Assembly: GCA_027625915.1 (NCBI GenBank)
Contig: JANTQA010000011.1
Location: 744,001-808,000 of the forward strand
Reading direction: 5' to 3'
Length of the DNA stretch: 64,000 nt
Source: Anaeramoeba flamelloides
Lineage: Eukaryota > Metamonada > Anaeramoebidae
Below the pieces are notes generated by a model. That model worked only from the letters and a program-made list of their open reading frames with translations, did not search any database and had not been told where the DNA came from. A program made the position numbers and the translations under genes. Positions 54,760-64,000 of this stretch are shown here, in pieces (within the stretch, counting starts at the first letter, position 1; each line of letters starts with the position of its first letter).

Positions 54760-56702
54760 TCCAATATAAAACTAAAAAAAAGTAACATATTATTTTTACT
54801 AACAATTAAATTAATCCTTGAAAATGATGGATACGGATTTTTCATTTTATTTTGTAAAGTATTAATTTAGAAAGAAAAGTTTTTATTTTGTTATTCTTTT
54901 TAATAATTTATATTTCAAAGACAATATCAGCCAATAAAACTTATTGGTCTATCAGTGATCAAATAAATATGTATTTGATAGAACTTTAACGAAATTTTCT
55001 CAATGAAATTGAGATATATTAAGTAATTTTTTTTTTTCTTTAATGTTGAAAAAAGATTGTTTTTAGGTTTTCAAAAAATGAAAAAAAAAAAAATGTATTA
55101 AAATTATTCACTTTTGAAAAATTTTTTTAAAAAATCGTTTGATCTTAATCACTTGAAACCATATAGCAATATAAAACATTTTTGTAAGAAAAAAATTGAT
55201 TTTGAATTTTTTGTATAAAATTACTCTATTCCTAAAAATCTTCAAGAAAATTTCATTTTGAAAAATCAAATTTAATCTTATGGTGTGGAAAAACAGTGAA
55301 ACATGTTTTTTAATTGGAAATCTTACTGAAAACGAAAAGTAAAATCAATAAATATAAGAAACCAATTAACTCCAAATAATAACCCATGATATTATTTTCA
55401 ATCAAACCAACAAATCCAATTTAAATTTACTTTCATATCGAAATTATTATGTGGTTTAGGAGATCTCAGAAATAGTCAATTTTTTAAACAAATTTTTAAT
55501 AATTGGTCAATCAAAGAAACCTCCATACCAAAAGATAGTATCAAAAAAAATTTTGTTGTTTTGTATCCTTCATTTTGTCTTTATTTATTTATTTATTCTT
55601 TAATAAATTGATCTTACATTCATTTTCAGGTTCTATTAAGGCTTTTAATTAAAAACCACATTTCACTTTTTTTCCAAAACGGTTAGAACAGAAATAAATT
55701 TCTGGTAAATTTTTAAATGACTTTAAAATTTTAATGATTATAACTACACTTCTTAAATCAAAACAATGATTTTTCAATCTATTGAATAAATCAATTTTTT
55801 GTTAATCAAAAGAAATTATCCCAAAACAAACAAAAAAAAGGGGCTCTTTATTTTACTATTTTTTGTAACAAAGACTTGTTATTGAATAATTGTGGAAATG
55901 ACAATAAACAGGGTAAAAAATTGTTATAATCTGAAATAAAATAAATTTAAAAGTTTTATTTTTCTTAAAAAATGGAAAACAAAAATTGATCTCACTCAAA
56001 AAAAATATTCTTGATGGGTTTCTTAGTCGATCAGAATTTTTTGACACTTGGCATATAAGTTATTTTCAAAAAAAAGATTGGCAAATTTATTTTACTATAT
56101 ATATAATAAGCCCAATCTTCAAAAAAGTATTTAAACATCCAAAATCATTACCACCGTTTATCCATTCTTGATAATAATTTAATTTGTTTTTTATATTGTA
56201 TTAAATAAAAAAATGATATTAAATTTTCTCTTAATTTTATAGGATATTTTTTAGGTGTGAAAATTGTGATTTATTACTTTCCTTTTGATTGAAAAAAATC
56301 ATTTTCCTAACTTTTTTAATTTCAATAAATTTTCAAATGGAATTGAAAATATATAACTGTATTTGATTGTTTAAAAAATCCTTTGAACCCTTTCCATATT
56401 TCCATTTTTTTATTGAAATTGGTCGTGCAATTTTTTTTTTCGTTTTTTGGAAATATTTCATCCAAAATATTTTGGAATAAATACATTTGTCATTGATTCA
56501 ATCGGTATTAATATTAATCATAATTTTGTATTGCCAATTAATGAATAACTTTATTAACAAAAATGATTTTTTATGAAATGAAAAAAAAAAATTCCCCTCT
56601 TTTATGGAAATACCTTATAAAAAATGCAAGTAGAGAATACTACCTATAGCATATTTGAAAATTTTTGCATTGTTGTCATAGGGGACTGATCCCTTAATAA
56701 AT
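54760..56702 (+). repeat. Long dispersed repeat, copy 2 (invaded)
   Basis: Collinear with 13930-14637 (AAAAAGTAACATATTATTTT, TCAGCCAATAAAACTTATTG, AGTGATCAAATAAATATG, GATTTTTCAATCTATTGAAT, TCGATCAGAATTTTTTGAC, AAGTAGAGAATACTACC, ACTGATCCCTTAA). It is longer because of inserted sequence, including the MITE at 55279-55683. Weak frames in it (54670-54870, 55986-56171) might be transposon coding remnants but have no recognised domain. Confidence 0.58.
55279..55683. mobile_element. GTTGTGGAAAAA-end MITE-like element, copy 2 (nested)
   Basis: Left end GGTGTGGAAAAACAGTGAAAC, TTTTTTAATTGGAAATCTTA and right end TTAATTAAAAACCAC, TTTCACTTTTTTTCC. The interior is inverse to 43575-44009 (ACCAATTAACTCCAAATAAT, GTCAATTTTTTAAACAAATT). 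It interrupts the long repeat 54760-56702. Confidence 0.75.
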
Positions 56703-56744
56703 TTTGAGAATGGTGGAATTCTATGAAAAACCGAAAGTAAACAA

Positions 56745-56850
56745 GTAAATAAGTTGAGACTAAAAAAGAATCATTTGATTCCGTGTAATCAAAAAAAAAA
56801 GAATTATTTGTGATTTTTTTCAAAAAAGAATCAAAATGTGAACTCTGATT
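56745..56850 (+). repeat. Fragment related to 25340-25433
   Basis: GTTGAGACT, AAAAAAGAATCATT, AAAGAATTATTT, TTCAAAAAAGAATCAAAATG and TGAACTCTGATTA match 25330-25435 in the same orientation. Confidence 0.6.
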
Positions 56851-57598
56851 ATATTTTATTTAAAAAAGAAAGGAAGCGATTTGGAGTAGAAACGACAATA
56901 GAAAATCGAAAATACTTTTTCAAAATTCAAACAAACCAAACAAACATTTCGAAGGTTTATTTAATGGAATTTGTTGTAATTAAAAACATCAAACATACTA
57001 AATTTTCTGACACTTGGGGGGGATAGCTGAAAAGTAACACATTTCATGAAAAAATCACAAATTTAAAAAAAATCATGAAAAATTCAGAAATCATTTTTGC
57101 TCATGTGTTGTTTTTCGATGAAACAATATTTTAAAATGGTTTTTATTAGTATAATAAAATAATTATTTTTTGATAAAATCTGTTGTTAAACGTATCCATT
57201 TGTTAATAAGGAAAAAAGAATAAAAAAATCCGTGATTATGATAAACCTTTAGTACTAAAATTGGGTCGATATTTAAAAAGGAAAACAGTTTTGTTTAAAA
57301 ATAATTAATTTGTTTTAGATCACTTGTGCTGATTTGAATTACAATATATTTTTAGGGAGGAAATGTTTCAAAAAATAAAAAAATAAAAATAAAAGGAAAA
57401 AGAGGACTCTGAAAAAAAAATCAGATAATTATTTCCGAGATCAGAAAGATAAGTTTTTTATAGAAACCAATTCTTTTTTTATTTTTCTGAAAAAAAAAAA
57501 GTCTTCGAATATTAATTTTTCTAAAAAACTAATCTTTGAAAAGAAATATTCAAGAGTTTGTATCAAAGGTTTTTGTTTGTTCTTAAGATTTCCAAGAT
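56851..57598. other. Downstream of RPL9; no feature seen
   Basis: AT-rich; the frame at 56838-57026 has no recognisable family. Confidence 0.3.
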
Positions 57599-58539
57599 TT
57601 AGTCTTCTTCAATAAATTCTTTTTCAGAAACATAAATACCATCCAAAAACATTCTGATATCTTTGTTACGTACATTACAAATTTGATGGATTTGAGCACC
57701 TGTTTTTTTGTTAATTTTAAAAAAAAAGGATATAAAAAAATAAAATAAAATAAAAAAAAAATTAAAGCAAAAAGATTTAACAACAATTTTTTTAAAAAAA
57801 AAGAAAAAGAAAAAGAAAAAGAAAAAGAAAAATGAAAAAAAAGAAACTTACAACAAAGAGAAACTAAGGTGACATCATTTCCTTCAAGATAGATTTCGTC
57901 TTTGGTTTTTTCGGATCTGAATACTTTGACACCTTCAAGCATTCTAACTTTTCTTTCAATTTTTTCACCAAGGAAATTTCTAATTTCGATGAATGATCCA
58001 TTTTCTGGGATATTGAGATTGATTGGAAAATGATTGTATGCAAGTTTCATTCTGTATCTGTATCCTTTGGTAACACCGTTAATCATGTTTTGGATATGGG
58101 CGACAATTGTTCTGACACCACAAACTTGTTTACGCTTGGCAAGCCATAATGTGACTGTAACTTCTTTTTTTTCTTTATCGGACATCAAATGTAATTTTGT
58201 GTGTTTGAAATTTTGTTTTAATGTTCCTCTTGGTCCCTTGACAATAACAATTCTTGCTTTTACTGTGATTTCAACTGTACAGATCCGGAAAGAAAAATTT
58301 TTGGAGATTTTAATTCAAAAAAGAATCAAAAGCAAAAGGAATAATAAAAAAAAAAAAAAAAAAAAAAAGAAAGAGAAATTTTGAGTAAAAAGAAAAAGCA
58401 AAAGAAATATTTAAAAAAAAAAAAGAGAAAAGAGGTTGCTTTGGTAAAACAAAAGAAAAGGTTTTTTGAAGGTTGTGTTGAGTTAGTGCTTACCATTTTC
58501 TGGGACTTTGACGATTTCTGTGGTCTTAAGGAATTTCAT
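57599..58539 (-). CDS. RPL9: 60S ribosomal protein L9 (uL6), three exons
   Basis: Large-subunit ribosomal protein, 189 aa (family about 190). Exons: 58539-58494 ([15 protein letters not shown]), 58274-57852, 57699-57599; both introns are phase 1 (219 and 152 nt; donors GTAAGC and GTAAGT, acceptors CAG). Joined protein shows [94 protein letters not shown] and [17 protein letters not shown], all in family order. Stop TAA at 57601-57599. Confidence 0.96.
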
Positions 58540-59067
58540 AGCGATTCGATTTACTTTTTTATAAAACTTTGTGAAAAAAAAATGATTTCTTTTTTTGAAA
58601 AGTCAATTCAGAAATGAACATACTTTGTATTGGTTTTTAAAAAGGCTTTGGAATAAACCAAAAAAGATCTTTCATTTGTTATTTCCAAAAGGGTTTTCAA
58701 AGGTAAATCTCTAAATGTCTATTTGGGAATTATTTGGTAGAAAAAGACTTGAAAAAAATTGTTACAACTCAAAAATGGAAATATGTCATGGTTGTCCTTG
58801 AAAAAAAATGTTTAGAAGTGTGTTTTAACAATACTAAAAGTTCCAATTAAATCGAAAAGAATTTTCATTCAGCATTTCAAAATAGATTTTTTAAATAATA
58901 TAACTTTATAATTTTAAAATCTTAAAACAAGCTAAAAGATGAACTATTACCTACTTTTAGAATTGTGGACTTTGGTGATTTATTTTAATTCTTGGGATGT
59001 GATTATACTGAGGAAAGTGAATGAAAATATTGATATTTTTATTTTGAAAGTAACAGTCAATAAGGCA
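58540..59067. other. 5' flank of RPL9; no feature seen
   Basis: AT-rich; no repeat copy recognised. Confidence 0.35.
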
Positions 59068-59196
59068 TTTTGTGTCTACGATTGAAAGTTGATAGGTATA
59101 GAAATTGATTTTCAATGATACAATTTTATCTTATTGAACAAACTGTAAAATGGTTATGAAAGTTTAATATAACTTTTGAGAGAAAAATAGTTGGAA
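59068..59196 (-). repeat. TACCATGAAA-end repeat, partial inverted copy
   Basis: GTATAGAAATTGATTTTCAA, TGAACAAACTGTAAAATGG and TTATGAAAGTT match the inverse of the right end at 44100-44213 (ATAGAAATTGATTTCCTATT, CATAAAATGGTTATGAAAGT). Only the terminal 130 bp is clear; the next element begins directly after it. Confidence 0.6.
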
Positions 59197-59625
59197 CAGA
59201 AAAATAGTTGGACACAATTTTAATTTTGAACATTACTGAAAATGATTTTTAATTTCAATTGTTTGCGAAATAATTCAAGAAAATAACAATAATCTACTTA
59301 TCAGAATAACGATTAATGTTATTCTACTTTTACAAAACCCTATTCGAATCATCTAAAGCAAGTTTAAAAATTATCATTTTCAGAATTAATAGTAAACTCA
59401 ACTAAAACTTCCATTTTTGTTAAAATAATATGATCTACTTTAGTTATCAACCATTCAAATGAGTATTCTACACACACCACCGATTAATGAACTTGTAACA
59501 CCTTTAAACCTGTATTTATATAAAAGTCACCTAGTTATCAAGAGGATTTGATTTTTAATTGTACTAATGTTCCCAATTAAAAATGGTGTCCAAACATTTT
59601 TCTGTGTCCAACATAGTTTCTCTCA
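59196..59625. mobile_element. GTTGGACAC-end MITE-like element
   Basis: Left end GTTGGAACAGAAAAATAGTT, GGACACAATTTTAATTTTGA, ACATTACTG is mirrored by right end TGTTCCCAATTAAAAATGG, TGTCCAAACATTTTTCTG, TGTCCAAC. Inner TIR segments (AATT..GAACATTA) resemble the GTTGTGGAAAAA family at 43575, so the two families may be related. About 430 bp, no coding capacity. Confidence 0.72.
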
Positions 59626-60689
59626 ACAGTAAAATGTAAATTTTAAAAAAAAAAAAAAAATTATGTTTTCAAATTTTTTTTTTTTCCAAAATTGACGAAA
59701 GCATCCTTCAAAAATACATATCTGAATATATGATCTTCAATTAACAAAAATGTTCAGATTTAACAATTTGAGGGTTGAGTCATTACAGTCAAAAATAATG
59801 TTCTCAAATGGAATTAAATAAAAATTTCAGTAATTGTTATCTATAGCTAAATACCCATTATAAACTAAAAAACATTTGTTGAAAAATTATATCTCCAAAA
59901 ATCAAGAACCAAAAAGGATAACATTTTTAGAAAAATATCTTACAGAGACATACTCTCGATTTTGAATTAGAATGGCTCAATTATATAATTTTGAAAACAA
60001 CTGTGTTGATTTCGAAGTGTCGTTATTTGGTGCTTTTTGAGATATCTAAGATTTTTCTTTTTTTCATTTTTCAAATGAGTTATTTTTTTCTCAAGAATGT
60101 TACAAAATCATTACTGAGTCAAATTTAGAGAAGTTTCAAAAAAAATAAACATAAATCGGATTAAATCAAATTAAATTGATTGGAAACTTAAAGATAACAC
60201 TTTGTTTTTTTTTTGACACAAACTTTTTTAATTTATTTGAGATCTTACTCAAATTAAAATTAAAAAATATTAAACTTTTATGTTCCAAAAAAAAAAGACA
60301 TTCAATAATAACAAAACTCTGTGTCTTTAATCAAAGTTGATTTAGAGGATATAATTTTCTTGTTGTGAGCATTTTTTGGAAATTTTTTTGTCTTTCATTG
60401 CACCCAATTGAACAGCTTGGCATTCTTTTTTCTGTTTCTAAATTTTTTTCTTTTTTTCATTATTGATCAAACGGTTTTCTCTTTTATTGAAGTTCGAAGA
60501 GTGATTGAATAATATTTCACCCATACTTCAATTGGAGAGAAAACAATAAAACTAATCAAAAAGAAAAATGGTAAAAATCAATTTAATTTTTATTTAATTA
60601 ATTTCCAAAAAAGAATATACATAAGGAAATATGTTAATTATATTTGAACCACCCTTTTTCTTTTTCTTTGTGTTCAAATTTGATTTTTT
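59626..60689. other. Intergenic; no feature seen
   Basis: AT-rich; A/T homopolymers. Nothing recognised. Confidence 0.35.
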
Positions 60690-60900
60690 CTATATTTTCC
60701 CAACTAAAATAAAGAATATTTCTTCAACATTTGTTATTGTGTTTGCAGATGATTGAATGAATGTAAGGTTGAAACTTTGTGCCAAATCTGTATTTTCGCC
60801 ATGAGAAACTTGTCTTTCATTTTCAAGATCGTTTTTATATTCATAGTCATAAGAGAAACATCATTAGGGTCTTTAACATCACGATCATGAAAAATTTTTT
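60690..60900 (-). pseudogene. Ras-superfamily GTPase fragment (decayed)
   Basis: On the minus strand, 60848-60690 reads KNDLENERQVSHGENTDLAQ then SFNLTFIQSSANTITNVEEI and FFILVGKI before a TAG. This is the C-terminal third of a Ras/Rab-type GTPase: NKxDLE..RQVS (G4 region, the Asn of NKxD replaced) and FIQSSAN..NVEE (G5, normally ETSAK). Just upstream, in another frame, KDPNDVSL corresponds to the family's KDPDDVPM stretch, so there is a frame change near 60850-60860. No P-loop or switch regions were found upstream. Interpreted as a pseudogene fragment. Confidence 0.65.
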
Positions 60901-61239
60901 TCAAAAAAAAATTAAACAATGACTAATTTTTGACTTTTTGATAACTTCACTTAGAATAAATGTTATTGGTTAATAAAAGATCTTGGATCAAAAATTATTT
61001 TTAAAGATATTTTGCAATTTAAGGATGAAAATTCAATTTTCCGGGTTATATTAAGATTTTTTTCAAATTTAATAATAAAAAATTTGAATATTTTTTTTTT
61101 CACCGTTAAGATGTTATAATCATATATTTGAAAAGCATTTGAAATTTTTTCAATATCCAACAAACGGAAAATCAATTATTTTGAATATTATGTAATTATT
61201 TTTTTATATAAATTGAAAAAAATATTATATTTTTGATTT

Positions 61240-61891
61240 AACGTTAGGTTTTTTTTAATTTTTGAAATAAACAGAAAATTTATAAAATTTTCAGTTTTCT
61301 TCAAAAAGTAAAAAAAAAAAAAACACCAGTAGCTTTTCCAGAATTCAAAAGAATAGAGAAAATCTTTGATTTTACTCAATTCTGTTAAATTCTTGAAAAC
61401 CGCAGCTAGGTTTTCTTGAGTTTTCTGTTTATTTGAACACTTTTTGTTCGATTTTCCAGAATTTATAAGAATAGAGTAAAATCCAATATTTTTCTCTATT
61501 CTTTTGTTTTATAGAAAACCATCGTTAACTTTTCATGAGTTTTCTGTTTATTTGTAAAATCAATAGATTTTCGTTAGATTTTTTTGAGTTTTCTATTTTA
61601 TTTGGAAAATCAATAGATTTTCAAAATAAAATAGAAAACCTCAAAAAAACCTAGAACACTTAACAGATAAAACAGAAAACTTCAAGAAAAGCTAGGCACT
61701 CTACGGACACTTTCGTTAGGTTTTTTTTAATTTTTGAAATAAACAGAAAATTTGTTAAAATTTTTAGTTTTCTTCAAAAAGTAAAAAAAAACCTCCAGTA
61801 AGCTTTCCAGAATTCAAAAGAATAGAGAAAAATCTTTGATTTTACTCAATTCTTTTAAATTCTGGTAAGGCTAGGCACTCCACGGACACTT
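61240..61891. repeat. Modular hairpin array E
   Basis: Units in order: AGGTTTTTTTTAATTTTTGA with mirror; AGCTTTTCCAGAATTCAAAAG with mirror; TTCTTGAGTTTTCTGTTTAT; TTTTCCAGAATTTATAAGAA with mirror; GTTTTCTGTTTATTTGTAAA; then GCTAGGCACTCTACGGACAC, a second copy of the first two modules (61711-61868) and GCTAGGCACTCCACGGACAC. The internal duplication shows that modules amplify as blocks. Confidence 0.8.
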
Positions 61892-62408
61892 ACAATAATT
61901 ATCATACGAAAATTTTTTTCTCTATTTCAGTTTTATTAGATGAGTACAACATTTTCAAAACTAATCGTTATTATCTATCAAAGAAAATATCTTCAAGTTG
62001 AATTAAACTAAAATTCATTCTTCTGTTTATTTGGAATTTTTTACCTGAAAAATACTCTTTTTTCTAGACTAGAGACTTTTAAAAAAAGTGGTTATATTAA
62101 CAACAATAAATACAATAGCCTCATGAATTTGAAGTTATGCCACATTGATTTTATTTTAAATAACGTTTATTATTAAAGATTAAATGTTAATATCGTAGTT
62201 GTTTTGTCTAACTTTTATTGTTCAATTTTATTTTTTCATACTAGTGTTGAACATAAAAAATAAAAAAAAAAACCACCAATTATCTTACCAAATTACACTG
62301 TAAAAAAAATTATAAAAAAAATGAAACAAGCAAAATAAAAATGATTTACTTTTATTTCGACAAAATCCAAAACAAAAGTGTTTTAATTATAAATAACAAC
62401 TAATCTCA
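61892..62408. other. Downstream of VPS9-domain gene; no feature seen
   Basis: AT-rich 3' flank with nothing recognised. Confidence 0.35.
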
Positions 62409-62507
62409 TTAAGAGCAACCATTTCCACCCGGTGGACGAATTATTCTCAAGCCAACTCCAGGTGTTTCTTGATAACAGGGAATTTCATTGTTAACTTGAA
62501 TTATTAT
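62409..62507 (-). other. Out-of-frame C-terminal extension of the VPS9-domain gene
   Basis: Directly after the A7 run (62513-62507) that precedes the TAA of the VPS9-domain frame, the -1 frame is open for 32 codons: IIIQVNNEIPCYQETPGVGL then RIIRPPGGNGCS, ending TAA (62411-62409). Its composition is plainly coding, unlike the AT-rich 3' flanks of other genes here. It is most simply the true C-terminus, reached by an extra A (homopolymer read error or true indel) or by slippage on the A7. RIIRPPGG resembles a short motif seen in Jupiter/HN1-type proteins, but that link is only suggestive. Confidence 0.55.
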
Positions 62508-64000
62508 TTTTTTATTTGAAGAATTTGATTCACGATTATTTTATATTCAGACAACAAATCGGGTATTTGTATTACATTTAACTGATCTAAATTCATATTG
62601 TAAAATTGATAATTTTGGAATAATTTGTTATTTTTTTTGGATTGTATTTCATTAGTTTCTTGGTCCATTTCACTCACAATATTTGAATCTATATTAAGAT
62701 TCGTTTTGGAATTGGAAGCATCTTTTTGAACGTTTAATTTTTTCTCAGAAAGATTGTCATTATCGTCATCATTTTTTGGGTTTGTTTGTTTGATCACTTC
62801 TGCATTATCCTCGCCCCCCATTTTATAATTCGTCTTATTTTTAAAAGACTTTGGTTTATTAAAAGTATTTAATCTGTTTAAAATCGGCGAAACGCCATAA
62901 TTCATCGTTTGTACCCTTCTTCTGTTTTTATTGATATTAAAACTGGATTTAATTTTCTTCTTCTTATTATTTTGATTGTGCAATTCATGAATTTTTAAGG
63001 GTGTCTTTTTGGTATCAAATTTGTATACACTATCAAAATCAAAATCAAAGTCATTTGTTTGGAAGGGGCTATATATCGGCTTTTTTTTCACTTTTTTAAT
63101 AACGGATTTTCGTTTTTTTTTTTTTCTTTTTTTTTTTTTTTTATTTTTGGTTTTTTGGATTTTCAGAAAAGTAGATTTTTCTTTTGATTTAATTTTTAAG
63201 ATTGGCGAAAATTTTTTATTCGTTGAACTCTTCCCGTAGTTCATGATATCACGCTGTAAAATTAAATTAAAGGAAAGCGGGTCAACATCCGTTAAATCAC
63301 TTTCGGTTAAATTTTGTAAAAAGTACACCGAGGAAAACAACTGAGTATAATAATATCCATATGAATTAGTTGAGATCCAATCGGGGTCTGTAAACTTTTC
63401 CAAGAATTGCAAATTGGAATGCAGCTTTGGTGGGTTGGAATGAAGCACAGTGTAAATTAATATCGGTAAAAAGTCGTCGGCGCTTGTTAATTTGTCTGTA
63501 AATATTTTGGATAAATAAACACACGTGTCGCGGATTATTTTTAATTTCTGATTCGGTGTGCTCACCTCATTAATTCTTTTTAAGATTTCTTGTGATTCCT
63601 TTAATATTTTTTCGTTGAATTTATCGTCTTCAATATCTAAATGTTCAAAGGTGATAAATTTTAGCTTTTCAAGCCTTTCTGACAGCTGGTAATCCTTTTT
63701 TTTGTCTTCTTTTTCATTCAAATAAAACACTCGTGACGATATTCTTCGCATAATGTATTCCAATAAAAACACTCGGATTTTCAATAATTTGTCTTCTTCG
63801 TCTTCAATTTCCAAATACATGTCATCCAAGGGGAAATATTCAGAAATGTCTGCAATAAAATCAAAGACATACCCGGGTGTTTCAACGTTTGGCCTTTCTT
63901 TGGATCTCCTTAGCTCTTGGCAAAAGTGATCCGTTTCTTCTAACAGCTTCCTGACCTCTTGGTTTGTGAAATAAATCGAAAAGTCATCAAAAATTTCCAG
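62504..64000 (-). CDS. VPS9-domain protein, putative Rab5-type GEF (5' partial)
   Basis: The frame is open from the right edge (64000, LEIFDDFSIYF...) to TAA at 62506-62504; at least 498 aa, the start lies outside. Helical region, then a VPS9 core at about 63560-63290: KLKIIRDTCVYLSKIF, SADDFLPILIYTVLHSNPPK, LHSNLQFLEKFTDPDW and SYGYYYTQLFSSVYFLQNL. These carry the conserved acidic pair and the Asp-x-hydrophobic-Pro-hydrophobic stretch of Rab5/Rab21 exchange factors, so it likely acts on endosomal Rabs. The C-terminal half is low-complexity (Lys runs, Asp/Asn tract) and ends ILQIKK at an A7 homopolymer, with a probable continuation in the -1 frame to 62409. Upstream exons or domains cannot be judged from this window. 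Confidence 0.85.
   Translation of the reverse strand: MEIFDDFSIYFTNQEVRKLLEETDHFCQELRRSKERPNVETPGYVFDFIADISEYFPLDDMYLEIEDEEDKLLKIRVFLLEYIMRRISSRVFYLNEKEDKKKDYQLSERLEKLKFITFEHLDIEDDKFNEKILKESQEILKRINEVSTPNQKLKIIRDTCVYLSKIFTDKLTSADDFLPILIYTVLHSNPPKLHSNLQFLEKFTDPDWISTNSYGYYYTQLFSSVYFLQNLTESDLTDVDPLSFNLILQRDIMNYGKSSTNKKFSPILKIKSKEKSTFLKIQKTKNKKKKKRKKKKRKSVIKKVKKKPIYSPFQTNDFDFDFDSVYKFDTKKTPLKIHELHNQNNKKKKIKSSFNINKNRRRVQTMNYGVSPILNRLNTFNKPKSFKNKTNYKMGGEDNAEVIKQTNPKNDDDNDNLSEKKLNVQKDASNSKTNLNIDSNIVSEMDQETNEIQSKKNNKLFQNYQFYNMNLDQLNVIQIPDLLSEYKIIVNQILQIKK

Noticed and set aside
57800-57835. Coding extension through the (GAAAAA)n tract of the RPL9 intron
   Set aside because: Homology and phase place it inside intron 2; the RPL9 protein continues at 57699.

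Overview
The window is a 64 kb piece of a very AT-rich eukaryotic nuclear genome, most likely a protist. Evidence: spliceosomal GT-AG introns, eukaryotic-only genes (RPB2, RPS25, RPL9, a PIG-O-type GPI enzyme, a VPS9-domain protein), the standard code with TAA stops, and low-complexity protein tracts (KEKEKE, NENE, SDSD, poly-N). The mix of Lys/Glu and Asn tracts resembles an amoeboid or flagellate protist such as an Anaeramoeba-like metamonad, but this placement is inference and weak.

Layout, left to right. 1-5363 (+): 3' part of RPB2, the second subunit of RNA polymerase II, carrying two in-frame inteins. 6765-12155 (-): four-exon FHA-domain kinase of Chk2/Rad53 type with one 3.4 kb intron. 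14717-21670 (-): four-exon type I membrane protein of unknown function with a 5.4 kb intron holding hairpin arrays, a probable tRNA-derived SINE and two LINE relics. 22380-23830: third LINE relic. 26083-26982 (-): coiled-coil, possibly bZIP-like, protein. 32720-33877 (+): unknown basic protein. 38259-38716 (+): RPS25. 41220-42392 (-): cytosolic malate dehydrogenase. 47662-53362 (+): PIG-O-like GPI ethanolamine-phosphate transferase. 57599-58539 (-): RPL9. 62504-64000 (-): VPS9-domain protein, cut by the right edge and probably extended at its C-terminus to 62409 by a -1 shift. The host genes do not form one pathway; this is ordinary eukaryotic gene mixing.

Gene models were built by joining exons at matching intron phases. 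Eleven introns were inferred: eight are short (129-219 nt) and three are long (2.4, 3.4 and 5.4 kb) and repeat-filled. Three of the eleven acceptors read AAAG instead of TAG or CAG.

The intergenic space and long introns are packed with short dispersed repeats. I could pair several families by eye: a ~535 bp element with CATTCCAAAAATTT ends (four copies), a ~470 bp element with TACCATGAAA ends (three full and one partial), a ~430 bp element with GTTGTGGAAAAA ends nested in it, TA-flanked and TTAA-flanked MITE-like units, a ~400 bp element with direct rather than inverted ends, and modular palindrome arrays joined by GGCACT spacers. The items most worth following up are the double-intein RPB2, the A7 frameshift at the VPS9 gene end, the hairpin arrays, and the AAAG acceptors. 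No tRNA genes, rRNA or CRISPR arrays were seen.
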